A stretch of 64,000 bases of DNA from Candidatus Gallacutalibacter stercoravium (GTDB lineage: Bacteria; Bacillota; Clostridia; Oscillospirales; Acutalibacteraceae), in assembly GCA_018716975.1 (NCBI GenBank), contig DVJE01000025.1, positions 21,097-85,096 on the forward strand, written 5' to 3'. Position 1 is the stretch's first letter. Each line of letters begins with the position of its first letter. Position numbers and translations under genes: made by a program. This document shows, one piece after another, positions 35,599 to 44,524 of the stretch. The notes beneath the pieces were generated by a model. The model was not told the origin of the DNA, searched no databases, and saw only the letters and a program-made list of their open reading frames with translations.

Positions 35599-35627
35599 AT
35601 TATAAAATAGTTTCACAGTAACGTCAA
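35599..35627 (-). promoter_or_regulatory. Sigma-A-type promoter for the F420-ligase-like gene
   Basis: Minus-strand TTGACG (35622-35627) and TATAAT (35599-35604), 17-bp spacer, about 70 bp ahead of the start codon. Its presence rules out the longer upstream start of that gene. Confidence 0.75.
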
Positions 35628-35777
35628 TTAATTCTGTGCAACCGTCCAACAAAAAGTGCCAATCCCGGCCGGAAAGCAAGATTGCTTATAGGCTGCAGCC
35701 CGGCTATGTGTTACAATACAAAAAAAGCGGCGGCGCGCCGCAAAGACTGTGATAATTGTAAGAAGGGAAGGAAAGCC

Positions 35778-36371
35778 ATGGCAAAATTGTTGTATCAGGG
35801 GCACGGCAGTTACCGCATCACCACCAGCGCGGGGGCGGTTATCTATGTGGATCCATATGCCGGAGAAGGTTACGATTTGCCCGCCGATCTGGTTTTGGTT
35901 ACCCACGATCATCACGATCACAATGTGATATCGCTGGTACCGCCAAAGGAAGGCTGCACGGTCATCACCCAAAAGGAGGCCTTAGCGGATGGGGTTTACC
36001 ATAGCTTTTCTGTAGCCGGCGTAAAAATTGATGCGGTGCCCGCTTACAATTCCCATCACAAAAAGAGCGAGTGCGTGGGCTATGTGTTGGATTTGGGCGA
36101 TGTGCGCCTGTATGCGTCGGGCGACACCTCCACCACTCAAGAGATGGAAACCCAGCTGCCGGGCTATTGCCTAGATTATGCTTTGCTGCCCATCGACGGG
36201 ATTTACAATATGAACGCCACTGAAGCAGTGCGCTGCGCCGAGCTCATTAAGGCCAAAAAGGTGATCCCCATTCATATGAAACCCGGCGCGTTGTTTGACC
36301 GTGTGATGGCCGAGTCGTTCCACGCGCCCAACCGGATGATTGTGGAGCCGGGCGAAGAAATTCAGCTGTAA
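35778..36371 (+). CDS. MBL-fold metal-dependent hydrolase
   Basis: 197 residues of the metallo-beta-lactamase fold, UPF0173/UlaG-like branch. It opens with YQGHGSYRITTSAGAVIYVDPYAG, then the metal motif LVTHDHHDHN, a second His in PAYNSHHKKSE, LYASGDTS and IPIHMKPGA. ATG 35778 has AAGGGAAGGAAAG upstream; residues before it are not family-like. It lies 36 bp ahead of the GH51 gene and may be co-transcribed. Substrate unknown. Confidence 0.85.
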   Translation: MAKLLYQGHGSYRITTSAGAVIYVDPYAGEGYDLPADLVLVTHDHHDHNVISLVPPKEGCTVITQKEALADGVYHSFSVAGVKIDAVPAYNSHHKKSECVGYVLDLGDVRLYASGDTSTTQEMETQLPGYCLDYALLPIDGIYNMNATEAVRCAELIKAKKVIPIHMKPGALFDRVMAESFHAPNRMIVEPGEEIQL

Positions 36372-36407
36372 GATACCGCAATATTAAAAATAGAAGGGAT
36401 AGAACTT

Positions 36408-38297
36408 ATGCGTTATAACATCGAAATACAAGCAACAAAGCCCATCGGCACGCCTAACCCCAACATGTGGGGCATCTTTTATGAAGAAATTAACCACGCA
36501 GGCGACGGCGGCCTGTACGCCGAGCTGATACGCAACCGCAATTTTGCCGAATGCAACCTGCCAGAAGGCACCAGCTACTACAACGGCCAAGTACAAACAG
36601 CCCAGGGGCATGTGGAGAACTTTGATATTTCCGATCCCCTGCCCGGCTGGCGGCTGCACCGGGGCGAGAACTGCCTGGCGGTGATGGAGCGCACCGAAGA
36701 GGCGCCCCGCAACCCCGCCGTTGCCCAGCAGCTGGCCCTTACCGTGGTAAAATCCGGCGCGGGGGCGGTTATCACCAACGACGGCTATTGGGGAATCCCG
36801 GCCGGTAAAAAAGGCTACCACGGCTTTTTGATCGCCCGGGGCGAGGGAATCGGCACCCTGCGTTTGGGCCTGCGCCGCCGCAGCGGCGAAGTGCTGTGCA
36901 GCACAGAGCTTTCGGTGGGATCCAACTTTGCAAAACAGGAATACCGGCTGATGTGCGCGGAGGAATGCGCCAAGGCGCAATTTTTCATCGAGGTGTGTCA
37001 AGAGGGGCGGCTGTTTATCGATTTTGTTTCGCTTTTCCCCGACGATACCTACGGTGGGCGCCCCTATGGCCTGCGCCGGGATTTGATGGATATGCTCAAG
37101 CAGCTGCACCCCGGATTTGTGCGCTTTCCCGGCGGTTGCGTGGTGGAAGGCATTAGCCTGCCAAACGCCATACACTGGAAGAACACCGTGGGCCCCATTG
37201 AGGATAGGCCCGGCCATTGGGACTTGTGGCATTACCGCTGCACCGACGGGCTGGGTATGCACGAGTTTTTGCAGCTGTGCGAAGATTTGGGCGCCCAGGC
37301 TATGTATGTGGTTAATTGCGGCATGTCTTGCCAGGCGCGCAGCATGCAGCCCGGCACGCCGGATGAAGTGGAGCAATGGTTGCGCGACGCGCTGGACGGC
37401 ATTGAATACTGCATTGGCTCCACCGATACCAAGTGGGGCGCTTTGCGGGCGCAAAACGGCCATCCGGCCCCCTTTGATTTAAAATATGTAGAAATCGGCA
37501 ACGAAAACAGCGGCCCGGTGTACGAGGAACGCTATCATAAGTTTTATCAGGCCATCCATGCGGCATATCCGCAGCTGACCCTTATTGCCAATTGCCGGGT
37601 TGCCGGCGGTCCCAACGATATGGTGGACGATCATTATTACACCAAGCCCCAGCAGTTCCCGCAGCTGTTTGACCGGTACGACGAACAGGAGCCAGGCGTG
37701 GGATCTATCTATGTGGGAGAATACGCCTGCAACCAGGATGTGGGCTACGGCAACCTGCTCTCCGCCGTGTCGGAAGCGGCTTTTATGGTGGGGATGGAGC
37801 GCAATTGTGATAAAGTTCGCATTGCTTCTTACGCGCCTCTGTTTTGTAATGTGAACGATCGCACCTGGCCGGTGAACCTGATAAACTTTGACAACCGCCG
37901 GGTGTTCGGCCTGCCTTCTTATTACGTGCAGCAGCTGTTTGCCCTGCACCGCCCGCAGACCGTGGTGCAGGCTACGCCCACCTGCGGCAGCAACGACTCT
38001 CGTTTGTTTGTAACCGCAGGCATTGGGCAAGACGGCGATATGATTATCAAAGCGGCCTGCTACGGGCAAGCGGATATCACGGCCCAAATCTGCGTGGAAG
38101 GCTTCTCTTTGGGCGGCGAGGCGGAGCAGTATACCGTGGCCGGCGGCTGCGGTGAAGACACCAACACGCTGGACGATCCCCAGGCGGTTTGCGCCCGGCG
38201 GGCAGTGGTGCCCATTGACGGCAACAGCTTTGCCCACACCTTCCCGGCTTGCTCGGTTACGGTGCTGCGCATTCCGGCGGCGCGCGGCTCCTTCTAA
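36408..38297 (+). CDS. Alpha-L-arabinofuranosidase, glycoside hydrolase family 51-like
   Basis: Releases L-arabinose from arabinans or arabinoxylan. The N-terminus GTPNPNMWGIFYEEINHAGDGGLYAELIRNRNF is the arabinofuranosidase opening, RFPGGCVVEG is the substrate-site loop, the acid/base Glu is in VEIGNENSG and the nucleophile in YVGEYACNQ. A carbohydrate-binding-like insert (about 65-210) precedes the barrel, as in long GH51 enzymes. 629 residues, no signal peptide. Context: araB and araD 12 kb downstream. Confidence 0.9.
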   Translation: MRYNIEIQATKPIGTPNPNMWGIFYEEINHAGDGGLYAELIRNRNFAECNLPEGTSYYNGQVQTAQGHVENFDISDPLPGWRLHRGENCLAVMERTEEAPRNPAVAQQLALTVVKSGAGAVITNDGYWGIPAGKKGYHGFLIARGEGIGTLRLGLRRRSGEVLCSTELSVGSNFAKQEYRLMCAEECAKAQFFIEVCQEGRLFIDFVSLFPDDTYGGRPYGLRRDLMDMLKQLHPGFVRFPGGCVVEGISLPNAIHWKNTVGPIEDRPGHWDLWHYRCTDGLGMHEFLQLCEDLGAQAMYVVNCGMSCQARSMQPGTPDEVEQWLRDALDGIEYCIGSTDTKWGALRAQNGHPAPFDLKYVEIGNENSGPVYEERYHKFYQAIHAAYPQLTLIANCRVAGGPNDMVDDHYYTKPQQFPQLFDRYDEQEPGVGSIYVGEYACNQDVGYGNLLSAVSEAAFMVGMERNCDKVRIASYAPLFCNVNDRTWPVNLINFDNRRVFGLPSYYVQQLFALHRPQTVVQATPTCGSNDSRLFVTAGIGQDGDMIIKAACYGQADITAQICVEGFSLGGEAEQYTVAGGCGEDTNTLDDPQAVCARRAVVPIDGNSFAHTFPACSVTVLRIPAARGSF

Positions 38298-38353
38298 AGC
38301 CTTTTGTCCGCTTGCGGGTTAGAGCAAAAAGCAATTTATTAATCCAGAACGTC

Positions 38354-38387
38354 AACGGCCGCAACCGAGAGGTTGTGGCCGTTTTTC
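38354..38387 (+). terminator. Terminator after the GH51 gene
   Basis: AACGGCCGCAACC pairs with GGTTGTGGCCGTT around GAGA and is followed by TTTTT, 57 bp after the stop. The next 300 bp up to the ClC promoter show no gene or clear RNA. Confidence 0.85.
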
Positions 38388-38697
38388 TCGGCTTTCGACC
38401 AGATCTCTTAGCCAAACCACAAGGGAAAATACAGCTTATACACAAAGCAATGCCCTGCCCATCGTCAGGTTAGGGGTAAAGAGCCCGGGTAGGGGCAGCC
38501 TATCAGTTCACCGGCGCTTTGATAAGGGCGTTTGCCATTTTGCTCAAGTAGGAAGCAGCGCGCCCCTCCTAAAAACTTGCACGCAGAAAATAGGGCTTTG
38601 CTTTTACAGCGTTCGCGTCCCGTATCCTAAGAAAGCGGTTTTTATTCTGTTATGGGTAAGGCTGGCTTGCTGGGAAAGAGGCAGCTTGCCCAACATA

Positions 38698-38726
38698 GTG
38701 ACAGTGCAACCGTTGTGGGCTATAAT
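38698..38726 (+). promoter_or_regulatory. Sigma-A-type promoter for the ClC gene
   Basis: GTGACA (38698-38703) and TATAAT (38721-38726) with a 17-bp spacer, about 25 bp ahead of the GTG start codon. Confidence 0.65.
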
Positions 38727-38749
38727 AAGGAAGAATGGAGGGGATCTTT

Positions 38750-40066
38750 GTGCGGCAAAAGAAAACGCGAGGAAAAACGGCGCAAATTGGGCAACGGCTG
38801 GGCTGCTTTCGCTACCGGCTGGTGGCCCAAGGGATTGTGGTAGGGGCGGCTGCCGGTCTGGTGGCGGTGCTATTTCGATATATCTTACAGCAGGCCGGCG
38901 TACTGCTGCAGGAGGCTGTGGATTTCGGCGCGCGCCATCCGTGGTTTATCCCGGTTTGGTTTGCCGTTTTGTTGGCCGCAGCAAAGCTGGTTGCCCTGCT
39001 GCTACGCTGGGAGCCGTTGATTTCAGGCTCCGGCATCCCGCAGGTGGAGGGAGAACTGGAAGGAGAGCTGGAACAAAAATGGTGGCGGGTGCTGTTGGCA
39101 AAGCTGGCCGGCGGCCTACTTTGCATCGGCGCGGGCCTGTCGTTGGGCCGGGAAGGGCCGTCCATCCAGTTGGGGGCCATGGCCGGCAAGGGCTTTGCTC
39201 GCCTAACGGGCAAATTTACCCTTAGGGAAAAAGAGGAAGAACGCCTGCTCATCACCTGCGGTGCGGGCGCGGGCCTGGCTGCGGCGTTTAATGCCCCGCT
39301 GGCCGGCGTGCTGTTTGTGTTGGAAGAGCTGCATAAACGCTTTTGCTTAGAGATGCTGCTGGCCACCATGGCGTCCGCTATCACAGCAGATTGGATTTCG
39401 CGCTGCGTTTTCGGTCTGGCGCCGGTGTTCTCTTTCCCCATGGCGCAAGAACTGCCTTTACAGCAGTATTGGGCAGTGCTGTTGTTGGGCGTTGTGCTGG
39501 GGTTGCTGGGGGTGTTTTACAACGCCTGTGTGTCCTGGGTGCAAGCTCTTTATGATAAGATACCGTGGATGTTTGTGCGTTTGGCCATCGCGTTTTTGCT
39601 GGCAGGAGCCTTGGTTTTTTTGTGGGCCGATGTGCTGGGCAGCGGCCATCAGCTCATTGGCAAGGTTGGGGGTACGGCTTGGCTTGTGCTGCTGGCATTG
39701 TTTGCGGTAAAATTTGTTTTTTCTATGCTGAGCTTTGGATCCGGCGCGCCGGGCGGTATCTTTTTGCCGCTGCTGGTGCTGGGAGCCCTGGCGGGGGGCC
39801 TTTTTTGCCAAGGCATTCAGGCTTTGGGAGGGGATCTGGCGGTGCAAAACTGTGTTATCCTAGGCATGGCGGGCGCCTTTGCCGCCATTGTGCGCTCCCC
39901 TATTACGGGCACGATTCTCATTGGAGAAATGACCGGCTGGGTATGCCCGCTGCCGGCGGTGGCCTTGGTGTCGCTTACGGCCTATTTGACGGCGGATCTG
40001 TTGGGCGCCCAGCCGATTTACGATCAGCTGTTGTGCCGTTTGCTGAAGAAACGGGCGGGGAACTGA
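38750..40066 (+). CDS. ClC-family H+/Cl- exchange transporter
   Basis: Chloride channel/exchanger. Family motifs are GSGIPQVEG (selectivity), GLSLGREGPSIQLG with the gating Glu, and GSGAPGGIFLPLLVLGA near the end. The proton-pathway Glu is kept in FVLEELHKRF, so it should be a H+/Cl- antiporter rather than a channel. 438 residues, no CBS domains. The start is GTG 38750, 6 bp after GGAGGGG; the longer frame would include the ribosome binding site. Confidence 0.93.
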   Translation: MRQKKTRGKTAQIGQRLGCFRYRLVAQGIVVGAAAGLVAVLFRYILQQAGVLLQEAVDFGARHPWFIPVWFAVLLAAAKLVALLLRWEPLISGSGIPQVEGELEGELEQKWWRVLLAKLAGGLLCIGAGLSLGREGPSIQLGAMAGKGFARLTGKFTLREKEEERLLITCGAGAGLAAAFNAPLAGVLFVLEELHKRFCLEMLLATMASAITADWISRCVFGLAPVFSFPMAQELPLQQYWAVLLLGVVLGLLGVFYNACVSWVQALYDKIPWMFVRLAIAFLLAGALVFLWADVLGSGHQLIGKVGGTAWLVLLALFAVKFVFSMLSFGSGAPGGIFLPLLVLGALAGGLFCQGIQALGGDLAVQNCVILGMAGAFAAIVRSPITGTILIGEMTGWVCPLPAVALVSLTAYLTADLLGAQPIYDQLLCRLLKKRAGN

Positions 40067-40293
40067 GAATTATGATCGCTGCCGCTTGATAGATGAGGAC
40101 GGTATCGGATTGCTCCGGCGCAAACAGATCCGTTCGGGGAGCCGTTTGATGTTGTAACCTATCAATTGAGAGATTACCGTTCATAACGCCGGTTTCAGCA
40201 AGGATTTGAAAGGGATGGATAAACCAGATTTTCTTTGTCTACCGCGTCTACCGCCGAACGGTCTCAGCTGCCGTAAAACCATACGTCTTGCTG

Positions 40294-40325
40294 GCCCGCT
40301 GCAAATTATGACAGCGGGCTTTTGT
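40294..40325 (+). terminator. Terminator after the ClC gene
   Basis: GCCCGCTG pairs with CAGCGGGC around a 10-nt loop, followed by TTTTGT. It lies 230 bp after the stop; the sequence in between has no recognised feature. Confidence 0.75.
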
Positions 40326-40525
40326 AATGCGACATTGGAATATTGCGATAGTTGCCTTTCGAAAACGCCGATTTAGGCATGCAATTTATGTCAAGAAAAT
40401 GCTGTGAAATTGCACAAATTGACGCATGAAAGACGGCTTTTGTTGCAAGAAATCGACGTTCAGTGATGGCAAAGCACGAAAGTACAGGAAAAATAAGGAA
40501 AACGGCGAAAAATAAAAATAAATGC

Positions 40526-40554
40526 TGGAAAGTGGAAGAAACTTCCGCTATAAT
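40526..40554 (+). promoter_or_regulatory. Sigma-A-type promoter for the unknown gene at 40.6 kb
   Basis: TGGAAA (40526-40531) and TATAAT (40549-40554), 17-bp spacer. A small GGAAG/CTTCC palindrome lies within the spacer. Confidence 0.55.
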
Positions 40555-40589
40555 CAAAAATAGAGCGCGCTGTAAGGCGGCGCAAAATT

Positions 40590-41276
40590 ATGGTTTTGGA
40601 GGCGATGTTGTTGCAGCCATCTCATAACGGCTTTCAGGCAGATCAGGCGGGGGAATACCAAAGGCTGATCTCTGAATTGCCGGGGGTGCTAAATGCCATG
40701 TTTGTTGTGGCGGAGGACGGTGGCGTTCAGGAGCTACACATACTGGCAACAACGCGGCGTTCCCCAAAACAAGTGGTGAGAGACATTCAGTCGCTTATGT
40801 TGGCCCGGTATGGGGTACCGTTAGATCATCGGGTGATCAGCGTGGCGCAGATACCCGATCCTGAAAATTCGGCCCAAGGGATTGCTGGAAGGCTGGTATT
40901 GGAAGGTACCAGCTTAGCCACAGATAAAAGCCGGGCGGAGGCCAAGGTTACCCTCTCTTACCGGGAGGAAAATTACCAGGGCTCGGCTACGGCGCCCAGC
41001 GCGCCTCCAGGGCAGCTGCGAGCTATGGCGCAGGCCACCATAGACGCGGTGCACTTATATTTGCATCGGCAGGATGTGTTTCAGCTGGTGGAGGTGCGCA
41101 GGACGCCGCTGGCATCGCAAAACGCCGTACTGGTTTGTGTGTCTTACCTGCGCGGCAGCGATCCTGTTTTGCTGTGCGGGTGCGCTATGGAGGGAGAGGA
41201 CCCTTACCGTGCAGCGGTAAAAGCCGTGCTTTCGGCAGTAAACCGGGTGGCCGGCGCGGCGCTAAAAGCTGAGTGA
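40590..41276 (+). CDS. Conserved-looking protein of unknown function
   Basis: 228 residues (223 if ATG 40605 or a nearby TTG is used; the ribosome binding site GGAGG at 40598 makes the start unclear). The N-terminal half has a clear pattern: GVLNAMFVVAEDGGVQELHILATTRRSPKQVVRDIQSLM and LDHRVISVAQI, which I have the impression is shared by other Clostridia but cannot name. The C-terminal half (about 110-225) reads as an alpha/beta domain with a long helix. No catalytic motif or membrane segment. The neighbours are a peptide ORF and a membrane HD-GYP protein. Confidence 0.65.
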   Translation: MVLEAMLLQPSHNGFQADQAGEYQRLISELPGVLNAMFVVAEDGGVQELHILATTRRSPKQVVRDIQSLMLARYGVPLDHRVISVAQIPDPENSAQGIAGRLVLEGTSLATDKSRAEAKVTLSYREENYQGSATAPSAPPGQLRAMAQATIDAVHLYLHRQDVFQLVEVRRTPLASQNAVLVCVSYLRGSDPVLLCGCAMEGEDPYRAAVKAVLSAVNRVAGAALKAE

Positions 41277-41374
41277 TTATTTGAAGGAATGGGATTCATC
41301 CGGCGCTCAGCGGAGCGGAAATAGCCTGTTTGAATAGCGAAGAACAGAGCCTCAGAACAGAGGAGGCTATTCCG

Positions 41375-41473
41375 TTGAAGAAGAAGACGTCCTTAATCGC
41401 GGCGCTAATTTCTTTGGTGTCTTTGCTGCTGGCCAGCGGCGCCAGCTTTACATGGCATAACCCTATGTTTTAA
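41375..41473 (+). CDS. Short hydrophobic peptide (32 aa)
   Basis: A TTG start 8 bp after AGGAGG encodes a 32-residue peptide with a KKK N-terminus and a hydrophobic stretch (LIAALISLVSLLLASGAS) ending in FTWHNPMF. It looks like a signal-peptide-like or small secreted/membrane peptide. The ribosome binding site can pair with GGAAATAGCC (41318-41327), which would hide it. It is too short for family assignment; no cysteine, so not a standard AgrD peptide. Confidence 0.45.
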   Translation: MKKKTSLIAALISLVSLLLASGASFTWHNPMF

Positions 41474-41669
41474 GTCGCCCGGGCGGTAGCCCGTACTCGA
41501 CCAAAACCAATGGATGCTGCGCGGCACGGTAGGCTGCGCAAAGCGCCGGATGGATCTGTTCCGATAGAAAAAGAGAAGTAGGTGGCAACGGGCTGGGTTC
41601 AACAGCCCGTGCCTGTGTTTATAAGCTGTAAAAACGGCGGGGTTGTCAAAGAGCGGGGTGTGCAGTAGC
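41474..41669. other. Leader region before the HD-GYP gene
   Basis: About 200 nt with a stem ACGGGCTG/CAGCCCGT (41588-41610) and other GC-rich pairings. I compared it by eye with c-di-GMP riboswitch cores, because an HD-GYP gene follows, and found no convincing match. Otherwise nothing recognised. Confidence 0.3.
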
Positions 41670-43022
41670 GTGACAAAAAAAGTGATGGCGTATGCGGGCG
41701 TAGTTTCTGCGTTGGGAATACCGCTGGGTGTATATTGCCTATGGAGGCTCATCCAAAACGCTTTGTTGGCGCCCGATATCAGCTTTTATTTCGTCAAGTT
41801 TTTTGTGCTGCTGGTCATGTATGTTTTGTGCCGCTCGCTGTTTTTGTATATCCGGGAGGATTACGCCATTGATATGTCGTTTATCATCAATTGCGCGGTT
41901 ATCCTCTCTATGGGCGCTTATGCCGGCGGTGCCATGGTGCTGCTGAGCACGCCCTTTATCTTTACCACAGAGAAGGAAGCTGGGCAAAAGGGGGGCTTTC
42001 GGCTGCTGATGCTGCACGAGGAGCCCATAAAAACCCTGTTTAACACCAGTATTTTGGTGCTCTCTATTGTTGTTGGCGGCCGGCTGTATGAGGTTTCGGG
42101 CGGTGCTAGCGGCGTTTGGATTTTGCCCGATACATTGTGGGCTTCTATCGTCTTTATTATTTCCAGCGTTGTGGTCAACCTGATACTGATAACGGGGCTG
42201 TTTGCCCTGATGGCGCATCAATCCTTTTTTCGCATGTTGCTGGCCCAAATTAAAGAATATTTCCCCAGTATGCTGGCCTGCGCCCCCATTGGTATTTTTA
42301 TGGGGGTGCTGATGATGAGCGGCAGCGGCGTGTATTTGGCGCCTTTATTTCTGATGCCGCTGCTGCTGGCACGCTATTCGTTTAAGCTGTATTTAAACAG
42401 CAAACGCAATTATTATGTGATGATTCGCACCCTGACGGCGGCGATTGAGGCAAAGGATCAGTATACCGAAGGCCATTCGCGCCGGGTGGAGCTTTATGCA
42501 GGCAAAATTGCCGCTCAGCTGAAATTTTCGGCTGAGCAGATCGATCAGGTGCGCATGGCTGCTATGTTGCACGACATTGGCAAAATCGGTGTAGGGGATA
42601 TGATCCTAACCAAAACAGGGGCGCTGACCCAAGAGGAGTTTGTCAAGATTCGGGAACATCCTGTGATTGGGCTACATATTTTGCGTGAGGTAAACTTTCC
42701 CAGCGAGGTAAAAGAGGCTATTTTGCATCACCATGAGCGATATGACGGCAAGGGCTACCCCGATGGCACCAAGGGAGACGAGGTTTCTATGTTTGCCTAT
42801 GTGCTGGGGGTTGCCGACGCTTTTGACGCAATGACCAGCGATCGCCCCTACCGGGCTGGCATGCCGTTGGAGCAGGCGCTGGAAGAGATCCGCAAGGGCT
42901 CCGGCAAGCAATTTCATCCCACAGTGGCCCAGGCTTTTCTAGATTTGATGGCGCGCGAGGGTGAAGCGGTGATGAACAGCGTGCGCCAGGATGCGCAGAA
43001 GGAATTGGTGGCGTTGGAATGA
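41670..43022 (+). CDS. Membrane HD-GYP domain protein (probable c-di-GMP phosphodiesterase)
   Basis: 450 residues. The N-terminal half is a membrane domain of about seven helices resembling MASE-type sensors, reaching to about residue 245. The HD-GYP domain follows: IEAKDQYTEGHSRRV, MAAMLHDIGKIGV (HD pair), EHPVIGLHILREV and HHHERYDGKGYPDG (GYP). That set predicts c-di-GMP hydrolysis. GTG 41670 is chosen over TTG 41643 because GGGGTG sits 9 bp upstream. The stop overlaps the next ATG. Confidence 0.9.
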   Translation: MTKKVMAYAGVVSALGIPLGVYCLWRLIQNALLAPDISFYFVKFFVLLVMYVLCRSLFLYIREDYAIDMSFIINCAVILSMGAYAGGAMVLLSTPFIFTTEKEAGQKGGFRLLMLHEEPIKTLFNTSILVLSIVVGGRLYEVSGGASGVWILPDTLWASIVFIISSVVVNLILITGLFALMAHQSFFRMLLAQIKEYFPSMLACAPIGIFMGVLMMSGSGVYLAPLFLMPLLLARYSFKLYLNSKRNYYVMIRTLTAAIEAKDQYTEGHSRRVELYAGKIAAQLKFSAEQIDQVRMAAMLHDIGKIGVGDMILTKTGALTQEEFVKIREHPVIGLHILREVNFPSEVKEAILHHHERYDGKGYPDGTKGDEVSMFAYVLGVADAFDAMTSDRPYRAGMPLEQALEEIRKGSGKQFHPTVAQAFLDLMAREGEAVMNSVRQDAQKELVALE

Positions 43023-43564
43023 TATTGCTGTTTGGTGTTGTGCTGGGTATTTTGGCAGGTTACATTGGCAAGGGCCGGCTTTCCGGTTTTGCCGTAGAGG
43101 GCGCTGTGCACGGGATCTGGCTGCCCGTGGCGGCGTTTGGGGCAAAGCTGGCGTTGCGCCCGCTGTCGGGGTGGATCCCCGACGGGTGGCTGGTGGTAGT
43201 TTCCGGCATTTTAACCTATGGCCTGACCGGGCTGTTTTTTCTTTTTAACCGAAAGTATCGCGCCGGCGCATGTGTGGGCGGCGCGGGTTTGTTGTGTAAC
43301 CTGCTGGTGATGGCGGTGAACGGTTTTCGTATGCCGGTATCTCCCAGCGTGTTGCAAGTGGAGGATTTTATGGCCGCCACCGGCGGCCAGGTGGAGAAAC
43401 TCAATTATTTTATCGCGCAGCCGGATACCCCCTTGCTGTTTTTGGGGGATATTTTTTACTGTCCCTGGCCGGTGGTGCAGGGATTTTTTAGCGTGGGCGA
43501 TATTTTATTGGCGCTGGGAGTGGGCATGCTAATCTTTGCCATTATGCGCAAGGCACGCCCTTAA
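43019..43564 (+). CDS. DUF5317-type membrane protein
   Basis: 181 residues, five or six hydrophobic segments, with the pattern LLCNLLVMAVNGFRMPVS and FLGDIFYCPWP ... FSVGDILLALGVGMLIF that characterises the DUF5317 family of Firmicutes. It overlaps the HD-GYP gene by 4 bp (ATGA), so the two are translationally coupled and probably act together, but no function is known. Confidence 0.75.
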   Translation: MILLFGVVLGILAGYIGKGRLSGFAVEGAVHGIWLPVAAFGAKLALRPLSGWIPDGWLVVVSGILTYGLTGLFFLFNRKYRAGACVGGAGLLCNLLVMAVNGFRMPVSPSVLQVEDFMAATGGQVEKLNYFIAQPDTPLLFLGDIFYCPWPVVQGFFSVGDILLALGVGMLIFAIMRKARP

Positions 43565-43688
43565 CCGGAGTTTTGCGGTGAAACCAATTTGGTACCTGCA
43601 TAAATGAATAAAAAATCTTTTGCGTCTGTTGTATCTGAATCAAGTTGTAAAAAAGTTGTGTCAATTTAAGAAGAGACGGCGAGAAAAT

Positions 43689-43717
43689 TTGACTTTCTTT
43701 GCAAAAAGCATTAAAGT
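43689..43717 (+). promoter_or_regulatory. Sigma-A-type promoter for the sugar transferase gene
   Basis: TTGACT (43689-43694) and TAAAGT (43712-43717), 17-bp spacer, about 80 bp ahead of the start codon. Confidence 0.55.
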
Positions 43718-43798
43718 CTATAGAGAAGCGCCGCCGTGCGGCTGTGCAGCAATGCCGGCGCGGCAGAGCGCGGGGTGGAACGAAAAGAGGGTACCAGA

Positions 43799-44470
43799 AT
43801 GCGGAAAAAACCAATATGCGCGGGCCCATGCGGCTATTTGGGCGTAAAGCGCTTTTTAGACGTGCTGCTGGGCGGGGTTTTGCTGTTAGCGCTCAGCCCG
43901 GTTTTGCTTGTTTGCGCTGCGGCAGTCCGGCTGGATTCCAAGGGTCCGGTGCTGTTTCGTCAACAGCGGGTGGGGCGAAAAGGCAAGTTGTTTTGGGTTT
44001 ATAAGTTTCGCACCATGTATGTGCAGGCGCCTGCCAACCTTGCCACCGCCCAAATGACCGATTCTCGCCGTTATATTACCCGCGTGGGCCGGGTGTTGCG
44101 GCGCGCCAGTTTGGACGAGCTGCCTCAGCTGCTGAATGTGCTGGCCGGCGATATGAGCCTGGTGGGTCCGCGGCCGCTGATTCCCGCCGAAGAGCGTGTG
44201 CATACATGGCGGCGGCAATACGGCGTGTATGCGGTGCGCCCCGGAATAACCGGGCTTGCCCAGGTGAAGGGGAGAGACAACCTTTCCGATTGGCAAAAGA
44301 TCCGGTGGGACAGGTTATACGTCCAGCGCGTCAGTTTAGCGATGGATTTTCGGGTTCTGGCGGCCACTGTAGTAGTGGTGGTTACCCATCGCCATTATGC
44401 CGAGGGCGGTCAAACCGTGCAGGCACCATCTGTGCGTATGCAGGGCTCGCCGCGCAAGAAGGCGTCTTGA
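43799..44470 (+). CDS. Undecaprenyl-phosphate sugar-1-phosphate transferase (initiating PGT)
   Basis: Monotopic phosphoglycosyl transferase that starts a surface glycan on undecaprenyl phosphate. One re-entrant hydrophobic helix (about 17-45, KRFLDVLLGGVLLLALSPVLL), then RRQRVGRKGK-like QQRVGRKGKLFWVYKFRTM, SLDELPQLLNVLAGDMSLVGPRPL with the Asp-Glu catalytic pair, and RPGITGLAQV. 223 residues, the small PglC/WcaJ C-terminal type. ATG 43799 follows AAAGAGGG. An LCP ligase gene follows. Confidence 0.93.
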   Translation: MRKKPICAGPCGYLGVKRFLDVLLGGVLLLALSPVLLVCAAAVRLDSKGPVLFRQQRVGRKGKLFWVYKFRTMYVQAPANLATAQMTDSRRYITRVGRVLRRASLDELPQLLNVLAGDMSLVGPRPLIPAEERVHTWRRQYGVYAVRPGITGLAQVKGRDNLSDWQKIRWDRLYVQRVSLAMDFRVLAATVVVVVTHRHYAEGGQTVQAPSVRMQGSPRKKAS

Positions 44471-44524
44471 TGGAGGTAAGGCGCCGGGGTATCTATTTTT
44501 TACACGGAAAAGGATATGAGATTT

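Noticed and set aside
36384..37463. Long minus-strand open frame (359 codons) opposite the GH51 gene
   Set aside because: It lies entirely antisense to a gene with clear catalytic motifs, has no ribosome binding site and shows no family-like sequence; it results from GC-rich codon structure.
41375..41473. AgrD-type cyclic peptide precursor
   Set aside because: The peptide has no central Cys and no acidic C-terminal recognition tail, and no agrB-like gene is near. Kept only as an unknown short ORF.
41474..41669. Possible c-di-GMP riboswitch ahead of the HD-GYP gene
   Set aside because: A GCGCAAAGCGCCGG segment recalls part of the GEMM core, but the other conserved segments are missing or in the wrong order.
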